Source: Thiodiazotropha sp040506705
Lineage (GTDB): Bacteria; Pseudomonadota; Gammaproteobacteria; Chromatiales; Chromatiaceae
NCBI GenBank assembly: GCA_040506705.1
Contig: JBEVWG010000038.1
Coordinates: 1 to 64,000, forward strand
DNA length: 64,000 bases
Direction: 5' to 3'
Positions 42,765 to 52,105 of this stretch are shown in pieces. The stretch's first letter is position 1. Every line of letters starts with the position of its first letter. Below the pieces are notes generated by a model that saw nothing but the letters and a program-made list of their open reading frames with translations, was not told where the DNA came from and searched no databases. The translations under genes and the position numbers were made by a program.

Positions 42765-44950
42765 ACACAAAGCATATCGTTAACTTGAGTCGTCGTCGTT
42801 TTCTTGCTGGTAGTGCAGTCTCTTTGGCCGGTTTGACCCTGGGTGTCATTCCGACGGTTATGGCTGAACAGCGGCAGGCCGGGCCGGGAATTGCCGGTAC
42901 AGCACCTGAGGCAGCTGGGGATTTCTCTCCGAATGCATTTTTACGTATCGACAAAGAGGGTGTTGTTACGGTGATTTCGAAGCATCTGGAGATGGGGCAG
43001 GGTACCTATACCGGATTGGCTACTCTGGTCGCGGAAGAGTTGGATGCTGACTGGAATATGGTGCGAGTGGAGGGTGCACCTGCGGATGCTGCTCGTTATA
43101 ACAATCTTTTCTGGGGCAAGGTGCAGGGTACGGGTGGAAGTACCGCAATGGCCAACTCCTGGGAGCAGATGAGGCGAGCTGGGGCAGCTGCAAGAGCGAT
43201 GTTGATTCAGGCTGCCTCAAAACAGTGGCAGGTGCCAGCTGATCAAATCTCAGTCTCATCCGGCGTGATTAAACACTCCCCAACTGCTCGTCAGGCTGAT
43301 TTTGGTGCCCTGGCAGAGCTGGCTGCTCAGCAACCGGTGCCAGAGAGTGTTGAGTTGAAAGATCCCAAGTCATTCAAATTGATCGGTAAACGTATCCCTC
43401 GCAAGGACACTGCAGAGAAGATCAACGGTCAGGCTCAGTTTACTCAGGATATAGATCTACCAGGTCTATTAACGGCACTGGTGTTGCATCCACCCAAGAT
43501 CGGCATGAAGGTCAAACAGGTGGATTCTGCTAAGGCCTTAGAGGTCAAAGGGGTGCGTAAAGTTGTTGAGCTATCCACCGGGGTGGCGGTGGTTGCAGAT
43601 GATTTCTGGGGTGCAAAGCTTGCCAGGGATCGCCTCTCTGTGACCTGGGACGATTCTGGCGCCTTTGATAAGAGTTCTGAGCAGATACTCAATGATTATA
43701 GAAAGATGGCCCAAGAGCCAGGGTTAGAAGCAACCAAAAAGGGTAGTGCATCGACAGTGCTTGCTGCTGCTGAATCTGTTTTGGAAGCGGAATACAGCGT
43801 TCCTTTTCTCTCCCACTCTGCAATGGAACCGATGAATTGTGTAGTACGTATCGATGCAGAGGGGTGTGACATCTGGAATGGTGAGCAGATGCAGACCAGT
43901 GATCAACAGCAGGTTGCGGGGCTGCTGGGTCTTGAGCCTAAGCAGGTGCATATCCACATGCTCTATGCAGGCGGTTCATTTGGCCGCAGGGCTAACCCTG
44001 CCGCAGACTATGTTCTAGAGGCGGTAAATATCGCTAAGTCTCTCAAGCCAGGTACCCCTGTAAAAATGATCTGGACCCGTGAGGACGATACCCATGGAGG
44101 ATATTATCGCCCTATCTACCTGCATCGTATGCGCGCCACCCAGGATGAGCAGGGTGCTCCCCATGCCTGGGAGCAGCGTATCGTAGGTCAGTCGATTCTT
44201 AAAGGCACCCCGTTTGAGTCAGTCATGGTGAAGGATGGCGTCGACATGACTTCGGTAGAAGGTGCAGCGAATCTACCTTATGAGATTAAGCATATTCAAG
44301 TGGATCTCCACTCTCCAGAGTTGCCGGTTTCAGTGCTTTGGTGGCGCTCTGTGGGTTCTTCCCACACCGCTTTTGCGGTCGAGTGCTTCATCGATGAGTT
44401 GGCGGTCAAGGCGGGAGAGGATCCTTTGACCTATCGCCGGAAACTGCTGGGCAATCATCCACGGCATCTCGCTGTATTGAACTTGGCGGCGGAGAAGGCC
44501 GGGTGGGGAGAGCCCCTGGGTCGAAATCGTGGTCGGGGTATCGCTGTCCATGAATCCTTCAACTCCTATGTGGCCCAGGTGGCAGAAGTCTCTGTAAGAC
44601 GCGGTGTAATTACTGTCGATCGAGTTGTGATAGCCGTGGATTGCGGAATTGCGATCAACCCGGACATCATCGAGGCACAGATGCAGGGTGGGATGGGATT
44701 CGGTCTGTCAGCGGCTCTGTTTAGTGAGTTGACCTTCAAAAATGGTGCGGTTGAGCAGTCCAATTTTAATGACTATCGGGTATTGCGTATCGATCAGATG
44801 CCGGAGGTGGAAGTACACATTGTCGCATCCGCCGAACCACCCACAGGAGTTGGAGAGCCGGCTACTCCGGTTATTGCCCCTGCAGTGGCAAATGCGGTAT
44901 TTGCGGCAACAGGCCAGCGTTTACGTCAGTTGCCATTGCGGTTGAGTTGA
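42761..44950 (+). CDS. iorB: Molybdopterin-binding subunit of a molybdenum hydroxylase (IorB-like)
   Basis: 729 residues with a twin-arginine signal (SRRRFLAGSAVSLAGLTLG), so the folded enzyme is exported with its partner. Family segments include LEMGQGTYTGLATLVAEELD, YAGGSFGRRANPAADYV and, at the end, GVGEPATPVIAPAVANAVFA with the catalytic Glu. It oxidises an N-heterocycle or an aldehyde; substrate not determined. No cytochrome subunit gene follows, so the electron acceptor is unknown. Overlaps iorA at its start and xdhC at its stop. Confidence 0.94.
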   Translation: MNTKHIVNLSRRRFLAGSAVSLAGLTLGVIPTVMAEQRQAGPGIAGTAPEAAGDFSPNAFLRIDKEGVVTVISKHLEMGQGTYTGLATLVAEELDADWNMVRVEGAPADAARYNNLFWGKVQGTGGSTAMANSWEQMRRAGAAARAMLIQAASKQWQVPADQISVSSGVIKHSPTARQADFGALAELAAQQPVPESVELKDPKSFKLIGKRIPRKDTAEKINGQAQFTQDIDLPGLLTALVLHPPKIGMKVKQVDSAKALEVKGVRKVVELSTGVAVVADDFWGAKLARDRLSVTWDDSGAFDKSSEQILNDYRKMAQEPGLEATKKGSASTVLAAAESVLEAEYSVPFLSHSAMEPMNCVVRIDAEGCDIWNGEQMQTSDQQQVAGLLGLEPKQVHIHMLYAGGSFGRRANPAADYVLEAVNIAKSLKPGTPVKMIWTREDDTHGGYYRPIYLHRMRATQDEQGAPHAWEQRIVGQSILKGTPFESVMVKDGVDMTSVEGAANLPYEIKHIQVDLHSPELPVSVLWWRSVGSSHTAFAVECFIDELAVKAGEDPLTYRRKLLGNHPRHLAVLNLAAEKAGWGEPLGRNRGRGIAVHESFNSYVAQVAEVSVRRGVITVDRVVIAVDCGIAINPDIIEAQMQGGMGFGLSAALFSELTFKNGAVEQSNFNDYRVLRIDQMPEVEVHIVASAEPPTGVGEPATPVIAPAVANAVFAATGQRLRQLPLRLS

Positions 44951-45939
44951 TGACCTATCCTGAAGTTGTGAATCCGGTTTCAGATGATATCGATGTAGTG
45001 CGTACTGCGGTGGATTGGCTGGTAGAGGGTGCGCGGGTGGCCCTGGTTACAGTTTTACGCACTTGGGGGTCATCCCCCCGGCCTCCCGGCTCGATGTTGG
45101 CTATCCATAGTGATGGGCGATCCCTGGGATCGGTTTCCGGTGGTTGCGTCGAAGAGACTCTGATAGCTAGACACCGGGCGGGTGAGTTGGGGGCGGAGAC
45201 GCCTGTACTGGTTGATTTCGGGGTTGAGCGAATTGAAGCGGAGCGTCTGGGACTGCCTTGTGGTGGTCGCCTGGAGTTGCTGGTGGAGTGTGTTCAATCT
45301 GCAGAAAATCTACAAATACTGCTAAATCTGCTGGCAGAGGATCGTTTGGTCTCACGTCAGATTCAACTGCCGTCAGGTGAAGTCAGTCTGCTGGAGGCAG
45401 AACCCGGGGTCGAGTTCAGGGTAACTGATGAGAGGGTTGTCAAGGTATTCGGCCCAGCATGGCAATTACTGTTGATCGGTGATGGACAGATCGCCAGATA
45501 TCTTGCCAGCATGGGGTTGTCGCTTAATTATCGGGTCACTATCTGCGACCCTAGGGATGAGTTTATTGATCAACATCCGCTGAGTGGGGTGCGCTACTCA
45601 AAACTTATGCCTGACGATGAGGTGAATGGGCTGCGTGATGCGCCCAGAACAGCGATTGTTACCTTGGCCCATGATCCCCGTCAGGATGATCTTGGTTTGA
45701 GTGCTGCGATGGGCACTGCGGCCTTCTATATTGGTGCGCTGGGTTCCAGACGCAGTGCTGAAAAACGACATTTACGCCTGCTGGAGCTTGGCCATGATGA
45801 GGCTCAGGTTGCTCGCATACATGCCCCTGCCGGACTCTCCATTGGCAGTAAACGTCCAGCTGAGATTGCTTTGTCGATCATGGCTGAAATCACCGCAATT
45901 CGTAATCATGCCGGAGTCGGTGTGAGCATGGAGGTCTGA
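44950..45939 (+). CDS. XdhC/CoxI-family molybdenum-cofactor insertion protein
   Basis: About 329 residues; the ATG at 44950 shares a base with the iorB stop (TGATG). N-terminal XdhC-CoxI domain (TWGSSPRPPGSMLAIHSDGR and SVSGGCVEETLI) and a C-terminal Rossmann domain (about 175-320, LLLIGDGQIARYLASMGLS). It binds Moco, protects it and supports its sulfuration before insertion into the hydroxylase encoded upstream. Confidence 0.93.
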   Translation: MTYPEVVNPVSDDIDVVRTAVDWLVEGARVALVTVLRTWGSSPRPPGSMLAIHSDGRSLGSVSGGCVEETLIARHRAGELGAETPVLVDFGVERIEAERLGLPCGGRLELLVECVQSAENLQILLNLLAEDRLVSRQIQLPSGEVSLLEAEPGVEFRVTDERVVKVFGPAWQLLLIGDGQIARYLASMGLSLNYRVTICDPRDEFIDQHPLSGVRYSKLMPDDEVNGLRDAPRTAIVTLAHDPRQDDLGLSAAMGTAAFYIGALGSRRSAEKRHLRLLELGHDEAQVARIHAPAGLSIGSKRPAEIALSIMAEITAIRNHAGVGVSMEV

Positions 45940-45940
45940 A

Positions 45941-46534
45941 ATGGTACCGCTAACCGCTGTTTTGCTGGCCGCAGGAGGTGGAAGCCGGTTTGGATCGAGC
46001 AAGTCGCTGCACCCCTTATCCAACGGTGAAGCAATGGCGATTGTATCTGCCCGACACCTGATATCAGCTGTTCCTCGCGGGGTTGCGGTAGTTCGTCCTG
46101 AGGATAGAGGTCTGGCAAAGTCGTTAGAGGAGCTGGGCTTTAGAATTATCGAGAACAAGCTTGTTGGTGCAGGTATGGGAGATAGTCTCTCATTGGCTGT
46201 CAGGGCCACAATAGATGCTGCGGGTTGGTTGATTGCATTGGCTGATATGCCCTGGATCAAGTCAGAAACGATTGCTGCTTTGGCGGAGCGATTAGATCAA
46301 GGGGCATCCATGGTTGCCCCTGGCTATGGTGGTAAGCGGGGGCATCCTGTTGGTTTCTCGGGCGCTTGGGGGGATCAGCTGAGTGAATTAGATGGGGATC
46401 GGGGAGGGCGGCAGCTACTCCAGGACTATCCCAAAGAGTTAGAGTTAATGCCAACGGATGATCCGGGTGTTCTGCAAGATGTTGATTACCCATCTGAGTT
46501 ATCAGTTGCTGAGCAGAATTGTATTTTAGGTTAA
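45941..46534 (+). CDS. mocA: MobA-like NTP transferase (MocA type)
   Basis: 197 residues. The nucleotidyltransferase signature LLAAGGGSRFGSSKSLHPL lies near the N-terminus and ALADMPWIKSETIAAL near 100. MocA adds CMP to molybdopterin to make the dinucleotide used by xanthine-oxidase-family enzymes, matching its place one base after xdhC. The gene completes a four-gene operon. Confidence 0.88.
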   Translation: MVPLTAVLLAAGGGSRFGSSKSLHPLSNGEAMAIVSARHLISAVPRGVAVVRPEDRGLAKSLEELGFRIIENKLVGAGMGDSLSLAVRATIDAAGWLIALADMPWIKSETIAALAERLDQGASMVAPGYGGKRGHPVGFSGAWGDQLSELDGDRGGRQLLQDYPKELELMPTDDPGVLQDVDYPSELSVAEQNCILG

Positions 46535-46565
46535 AAAGATATCGATTTATCTTGAAATGAGATTG

Positions 46566-46862
46566 TCACTCTGGCCATCTCTGCTCAGTTGGATACCTGC
46601 CATTCTCTGCCGCTATCAACCCCTCCTCTGCGAGTAACCGGTGCTGCTTTTCGTTACCAGGGTAGTCTGCAATCCGTCGCTGGCCAGTGACCAGTCTGTA
46701 CCAGGGTAAGTTGCTGTCTGCTGGGAGGGTGCGTAACCAGGCGAGTATCTGACGGACATGCACGCCACATAGTGTTGCCATGTCACCGTAGCTGCAGTAG
46801 CGGCCTGCCGGGATGGAGGCCAGGTTTGTGTAGAACGCGTGGCGCATCTCTTCATTCGCCAT
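46566..46862 (-). CDS. Alkyltransferase-like protein (ATL)
   Basis: 98 residues like the C-terminal domain of O6-methylguanine methyltransferase, but the alkyl-acceptor motif PCHRV reads PWYRL, with Trp in place of Cys. That defines the ATL family, which binds O6-alkylguanine and flags it for nucleotide excision repair. It is also slightly short of the E. coli YbaZ length, as usual. Confidence 0.92.
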   Translation of the reverse strand: MANEEMRHAFYTNLASIPAGRYCSYGDMATLCGVHVRQILAWLRTLPADSNLPWYRLVTGQRRIADYPGNEKQHRLLAEEGLIAAENGRYPTEQRWPE

Positions 46863-46945
46863 TGGATCGCTCCTGAATGCTATTGCTTTTGCAATCGATC
46901 ACTTGATCAGAGAAATCCTGTTGATATCAATCGATAGAGGTGCCC

Positions 46946-47539
46946 TTAATTATATTCGTTCGGTTTTGCCCGTTTATAGACCCAGACATGGGCGGGCGGT
47001 AGATTCCAAAGTACACGGTCGATGCGACTACCACTAATCTGTAGTGCATTGGCGAGTTGCTTATGGATGGGGGGCTTTATGGAGTAGGTAAACTGAACCA
47101 GTTTTCCATCGGGTTGAAGGCTATTGAAAATCTCACACAGTACCCTTATTCGGGTATGACTTCGCATACTTAACAGGGGTAGACTTGATATTACATTGTC
47201 AGCCAGTCCCAGCTCAGATTGCTTCAGGAGCTGTTGCAGACGGGCTGCGTCACCCTCCAATATTTTTAGTGTGGGAAAGTGGCGGGCCAGTTTTTTAGCT
47301 AAAATCTGATCCTTTTCCACCACCACAAGCTTTTCCGGGGTAACGCCCTTATCGAGCAGGGCTGAGGTGACAGCACCGGTTCCAGCGCCCAGCTCTATGG
47401 TGAGTCCTTTACTATTATTGACCTGCGAGGCCATAGCACTGGTCAAGCCGCCACTACTGGGTAATACGGCACCAACTTGTCGCGGATTGCGCAACCAGGC
47501 CGATAGGAAATCCGGTTTTAATTTCAATTGCTGCAGCAT
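46946..47539 (-). CDS. SAM-dependent methyltransferase, phospholipid N-methyltransferase-like
   Basis: 197 residues. The N-terminal FLSAWLRNPRQVGAVLPSS and SAM loop LTIELGAGTGAVTSALL match the PmtA-like/rRNA-dimethylase-like family that methylates phosphatidylethanolamine. The substrate is a family-based guess. It stands alone between ATL and the ergothioneine genes. Confidence 0.85.
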   Translation of the reverse strand: MLQQLKLKPDFLSAWLRNPRQVGAVLPSSGGLTSAMASQVNNSKGLTIELGAGTGAVTSALLDKGVTPEKLVVVEKDQILAKKLARHFPTLKILEGDAARLQQLLKQSELGLADNVISSLPLLSMRSHTRIRVLCEIFNSLQPDGKLVQFTYSIKPPIHKQLANALQISGSRIDRVLWNLPPAHVWVYKRAKPNEYN

Positions 47540-47902
47540 TGTCTTATTGGTGAAGATGTGGGGTACACCTTTCCTTTGCTGTTGGGAATTCTCTCTGTTC
47601 CTTGAAAGTTAATCTCATAAGAGTTGAATTCACATTGCCATGAAGCCGTATAAGAAGCAACACAAATAGTGGAGTTATTGGGAAAGATGGGGACTATACG
47701 GGATATAAATCAAAGATTCACAAAATAAGCAGAATTTTTACTTGATCTCATTGTCACTAAGTTTCACAGACAAATTGGTTGGATGGTGAAGTTCTCTAAT
47801 TTGGAAACAATTTATCCCTGTTTTTCTCATGGTATGTTTTTCAAAGTGATGCAGGAGAATCTGCCAATATATACAGACACCTGAAAAAGAATAAATGCCC
47901 AT
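47540..47902. other. Intergenic region
   Basis: About 360 bp between divergent genes. It should contain the egtBD promoter; no known element was recognised. Confidence 0.35.
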
Positions 47903-49162
47903 ATGGATACCAGTGTCTCTACAGATTCCAGTCGGGAACTGCTTATATCTGAATATCGTCGTGTACGCAGTTATACCGAAACCCTGTGCGCACCGTTGTC
48001 CGTCGACGATTATCAGATTCAATCAATTATTCAAACCAGTCCACCTAAGTGGCATATCGCGCATGTTACCTGGTTCTTTGAAGCCTTTGTCCTGCCCCAC
48101 TTCAACAGTCACTATCAACCCTTCAACAGCAAATTTGATTTCCTGTTCAATAGTTATTACTACACTCATGGGCAGATGCATCCCAGAGCGAATCGCGGTC
48201 TGCTGTCACGTCCGACAGTAGAAGAGGTCTATCTCTATCGTAAGTATGTGGATGATGCTATGGCTCAGCTGATGACTGAGATAGAAGAGTCCCAGTGGAA
48301 AACATTGGCATTCAGAGTCATCCTTGGCCTTAATCATGAGGAGCAGCATCAGGAGCTGCTACTGATGGACATTAAACATAATTTTTCTGTAAATCCCATA
48401 TTTCCTGCTTATCGAGACGATCTGCCTGAAACTGTTGGTGAGGTCAGAGATATGGTCTGGGTAGATCGTGCAGGGGGGGTACAACAGGTTGGTAATAGTG
48501 GGGATGGCTTTGCTTATGATAACGAGACACCCCGGCATGATGTGCTCTTGCGAGAGCATCGATTGGCTGACCGCTTTGTCACCAATGGTGAGTACCTGGC
48601 CTTTATTGAAGACGGGGGATACAGGAAACCAGAATGGTGGCTCTCCGATGGCTGGGCGCTTCTACAGCGCGAAGGGTGGCAACATCCACTCTATTGGCAA
48701 CAGAATGGAGGCTGGACGCAGTTCACTCTGGGTGGTTTGCGCATGCTGAGTTCTGATGAGCCGGTTTCTCATTTGAGTTTCTACGAGGCCGATGCCTATG
48801 CAAGATGGGCGGGTAAGCGGTTACCCTTTGAAACAGAGTTGGAAAGCATGCTGAGTGAACTGCCTGTCAATGGCCATTTTTCAGATCAGAGCCTGCTTCA
48901 TCCCCGGCCAGCAGGAGAGAGTGGTCAGTGGTATGGCGATCTGTGGGCCTGGACGGCATCTCCCTATACGGCCTATCCCGGTTTTAAACCCCTTGAAGGA
49001 TCAATGGGGGAATACAACGGTAAATTCATGTCAAATCAGATGGTGTTGAAAGGCAGTAGTTGTGTCACGCCTACAGGGCACAGTCGTGCAAGTTACAGAA
49101 ACTTTTTTTACCCCGATGAGCGTTGGGCCTTTACCGGGCTGCGTCTAGCGGAGGATGTCTGA
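47903..49162 (+). CDS. egtB: Ergothioneine biosynthesis sulfoxide synthase EgtB
   Basis: 419 residues: an N-terminal DinB-like four-helix domain with iron ligands H51 and H145-x3-H149-x-E151 (NHEEQHQELL), and a C-terminal FGE-sulfatase (formylglycine-generating-like) domain ending KGSSCVTPTGHSRASYRNFF. It couples O2 with hercynine and a thiol (gamma-glutamylcysteine or cysteine) to make the sulfoxide. EgtC is absent nearby. The stop overlaps the egtD start (TGATG). Confidence 0.95.
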   Translation: MDTSVSTDSSRELLISEYRRVRSYTETLCAPLSVDDYQIQSIIQTSPPKWHIAHVTWFFEAFVLPHFNSHYQPFNSKFDFLFNSYYYTHGQMHPRANRGLLSRPTVEEVYLYRKYVDDAMAQLMTEIEESQWKTLAFRVILGLNHEEQHQELLLMDIKHNFSVNPIFPAYRDDLPETVGEVRDMVWVDRAGGVQQVGNSGDGFAYDNETPRHDVLLREHRLADRFVTNGEYLAFIEDGGYRKPEWWLSDGWALLQREGWQHPLYWQQNGGWTQFTLGGLRMLSSDEPVSHLSFYEADAYARWAGKRLPFETELESMLSELPVNGHFSDQSLLHPRPAGESGQWYGDLWAWTASPYTAYPGFKPLEGSMGEYNGKFMSNQMVLKGSSCVTPTGHSRASYRNFFYPDERWAFTGLRLAEDV

Positions 49163-50115
49163 TGGAAAATATCTCATTTCACGATCATAAACCCGCCTCG
49201 TCAAGTCTCTACGATGCTGTTGTAAGTGGTCTTTCCAAGGCAGAGAAATCGATACCACCAAAGTTTTTCTATGATAAACGCGGCTCGGAGCTATTTGACC
49301 TGATCTGCGAACAGCCGGAGTACTATCTTCCAACAGTTGAGCGACGCATGCTTGAACAGCTTGCCAACGAGATATCAGAGTACACAGGCAGGGGGCGTAT
49401 ATTGATTGAGCCTGGGGCGGGTAGTGCCAGTAAGGTACGACTACTCTTGGATTATCTACAGCCTTCAGCTTTCGTGCCGATGGATATCTCTTTTGATTAT
49501 CTGAAGTCCAGCGCGATCTCTTTGGCAGAAGAGTTTCCCTGGTTACCAATATGTGCTGCGTGTGTTGATTACACCCACTCTCTGCCTGTACCAGAAGAGG
49601 TGCCAAACGGACCAAGATTGTTGTTTTTTCCAGGTTCGAGCCTTGGAAACTTCAGCCGCAGAGATGCTGCTGAGTTTTTGCGCTTGGCGAATACTACCTT
49701 GGGTAAAGGTGGCATGTTACTGATTGGTGTTGATACCAAAAAGAGCAAGGGTCTTTTAGATGCTGCTTATAACGACGCAGCTGGTTTGACGGCAGCATTT
49801 AACCTTAATCTGCTGAATCGAATGCAAGCAGAGCTGAATGCGGAGTTGAATCCGGAAAACTTTCAGCATAAAGCATTCTATAATAGCGATGCAGGTAGAA
49901 TAGAGATGCATCTGATGAGCACTCGTCAACATATCCTGCGTATTGATGATCACCAATTTGAATTTGAGGCTGGCGAATATCTGCACACCGAGAATTCATA
50001 CAAGTACACTCCAGAAGAGTTTATCAAAATGGCATCAGACTGTGGCTATGATGAGATAAAATATTGGGTGGATGATGATGACATGTTTGCCATTTACCTG
50101 CTTCAAGTAAGGTAG
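49162..50115 (+). CDS. egtD: L-histidine N-alpha-methyltransferase EgtD
   Basis: 317 residues from the ATG at 49162, with GAGGA eight bases upstream (an upstream TTG frame is not needed). Family features include KFFYDKRGSELFDLICEQPEYYLPTVERR and the SAM-binding LIEPGAGSASKVR. It trimethylates histidine to hercynine, the first step of ergothioneine synthesis, and is coupled to egtB. Confidence 0.95.
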   Translation: MENISFHDHKPASSSLYDAVVSGLSKAEKSIPPKFFYDKRGSELFDLICEQPEYYLPTVERRMLEQLANEISEYTGRGRILIEPGAGSASKVRLLLDYLQPSAFVPMDISFDYLKSSAISLAEEFPWLPICAACVDYTHSLPVPEEVPNGPRLLFFPGSSLGNFSRRDAAEFLRLANTTLGKGGMLLIGVDTKKSKGLLDAAYNDAAGLTAAFNLNLLNRMQAELNAELNPENFQHKAFYNSDAGRIEMHLMSTRQHILRIDDHQFEFEAGEYLHTENSYKYTPEEFIKMASDCGYDEIKYWVDDDDMFAIYLLQVR

Positions 50116-50307
50116 TTCTGTTTTAATTGTCTTGTTTTTTGTTTAGCTGCAATGGTAGGCATTCGAGTTATTCTATAGGTACAAAGTTGTTTGCTGGGAA
50201 GTTAATTTAATTCCTACGGGAATATAACCACTTGCACGATTTTAATTATCAGCTATAAGTTTTTGTAATGTAGCTGTAATAAAATCTTTAAATTGGGAGT
50301 GGTTGCT

Positions 50308-50751
50308 ATGCATTGGATTATTGTTCTGTTTTTTGTTTTTATAGCGGGTGCATCTGCACAAGAGCACCCTGCATGCCATGATCTGCAATTAAGTGAACCT
50401 GCTTTTACCAGCAAAGAGCTGTTAACGATTGCCAGGAGTTGTTCTGCTCCTGAGGTTGCAGAGCTATACTTTAACAGGGCGCAACACATAAGACTTCTGA
50501 ATCGATATATCATCTTCGAAAAATCACTAATTAATTACGGTAACAGAGAGAGTGAGGCATATATAGAGTCTTACAAAGTTCATATGGCTCTGGTTGAAGC
50601 CTTTTTTAGTAAGGATCTGCTAAGCGGGAATGGTGGAGTCGTGCTGGCTGAACTCAATAGAATATATGAGCAGAGTAGTGAGATAGCTGAATTGAGGTTC
50701 AAAGGCTACGATCTGATCGCTGACCGTCTTCAACAGAAGTATCAATTATAA
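50308..50751 (+). CDS. Small secreted protein of unknown function
   Basis: About 147 residues from the ATG at 50308, preceded by GGGAG. It has a signal peptide ending near GASA-QE and three Cys in the mature part (ACHDL, SCSAPE). The rest is predicted mostly helical, without a recognised domain. It is a single gene between egtD and a converging diguanylate cyclase. Confidence 0.65.
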   Translation: MHWIIVLFFVFIAGASAQEHPACHDLQLSEPAFTSKELLTIARSCSAPEVAELYFNRAQHIRLLNRYIIFEKSLINYGNRESEAYIESYKVHMALVEAFFSKDLLSGNGGVVLAELNRIYEQSSEIAELRFKGYDLIADRLQQKYQL

Positions 50752-50791
50752 TTCACTTTATCTGCTGCAGCTGGATCGAATGGTGGGAATG

Positions 50792-52021
50792 TTAATAGAT
50801 GCAACTGACCCGATTGCGGCCTGACTCTTTCGAATGGTAGAGTGCTTCATCTGCACGCTTCAGCAGGCTGTCAGCACCGTCGTTCCGCCGATACTGGGAG
50901 ACGCCAAAGCTACAGGTTACACTACCGACTGTTTCTAAAGTTGTGGTCTCAATGGTCCGACGCAATCGTTCGGCAATAATCGACGCATCGTGGGCATTTT
51001 TTTGCTTGCAGATTATAATAAACTCCTCACCGCCCCAACGGCCGATATAATCATTGCCCCGTGCAGACTTCATAAGTAACTCTGCAACCTTGCGTATGAC
51101 TTGATCGCCCACTAAGTGGCCATGGCTATCGTTGTAGCTCTTAAATAGATCGATATCGAGCAGTATCAGGGAGAGCGAGGTTGTCGGCTGAGCGATTACC
51201 TCGACTAAGGCTTCGCGCATAATTTCATCAATTTTTCGTCGGTTATAGAGCTGACTCAGCATGTCGATTTCTGAAAGGGTGGCAAGCTCGCGGTTTTTTG
51301 TTGCCAGTTGTTTTTGTGTTTTGCGCAGTTGATCCAATGTGTTGCTCATCTCATGATTGCGCACCTCTAATAGTTGCTCGCTGAGTGCCCTGGCTGCGAT
51401 AACCCTGAAGATATAGGCAGTGTAAACTGATAATGCAATAAATGATGATAGAAAGAGCAGTCGTAGAATAATGTTGAGACTGCTGACACGATCGCTGGTG
51501 AACTCTTCAGTGATAGTTCCCAGTTCGATGGTGTTATTGTTGATCGCCAACCAGACAATGAGCAGATAAGAGAGTGTGCTTAATGCTCCTGCAGTGAATG
51601 TAAGGCGGGGCGAAAAGCGTAAAGTGGAGAGTCCTATCCAGAGATAATAGAGCAGAAAAGCTTCTGTCTTGAAAGAGCGGAAGCTGCCGAAACTGTAGAT
51701 CACTATCGATAGCAGTATGATGTCGATTGAGATGGAACTGTATTTGATCCATCTGGGTGGATTTGCCGTTCTCAGTGTATTGAAAACCAGTAACCCGTAG
51801 ATGCAGCTGATCAGTGCGGACGAGATGATGGCGTTGAATGAATAGGATGGTATCTCATCCTTAATGGTGAAGGCGACCCCCAGGTAGAGCAGAGTCAGCA
51901 GTAACCTGATGTAATTGGCATATCGTTCAGTTTTTTTCTCTTCCTGTAGAAGCAGTGCTTTCCATTCGCCTTTCGATACCGCAGATATGGTTTCGGTCGC
52001 CACGTAACACTCCATGTTCAA
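50792..52021 (-). CDS. Membrane diguanylate cyclase
   Basis: 409 residues: about six transmembrane helices (residues 30-215), a coiled-coil linker, then a GGDEF domain (about 250-405) with GGEEF in RWGGEEFIII. It makes c-di-GMP; no RxxD inhibitory site was checked beyond a quick look. Convergent with the secreted protein gene to its left. Confidence 0.93.
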   Translation of the reverse strand: MNMECYVATETISAVSKGEWKALLLQEEKKTERYANYIRLLLTLLYLGVAFTIKDEIPSYSFNAIISSALISCIYGLLVFNTLRTANPPRWIKYSSISIDIILLSIVIYSFGSFRSFKTEAFLLYYLWIGLSTLRFSPRLTFTAGALSTLSYLLIVWLAINNNTIELGTITEEFTSDRVSSLNIILRLLFLSSFIALSVYTAYIFRVIAARALSEQLLEVRNHEMSNTLDQLRKTQKQLATKNRELATLSEIDMLSQLYNRRKIDEIMREALVEVIAQPTTSLSLILLDIDLFKSYNDSHGHLVGDQVIRKVAELLMKSARGNDYIGRWGGEEFIIICKQKNAHDASIIAERLRRTIETTTLETVGSVTCSFGVSQYRRNDGADSLLKRADEALYHSKESGRNRVSCIY

Positions 52022-52105
52022 GGTATATATCAGACTCTTGTTGTCTTATTCCTGTAAAGCCAGCTGTCGTTGAAATAGTGTAGGGTAGCAGGTCCTACAG
52101 ATAGA

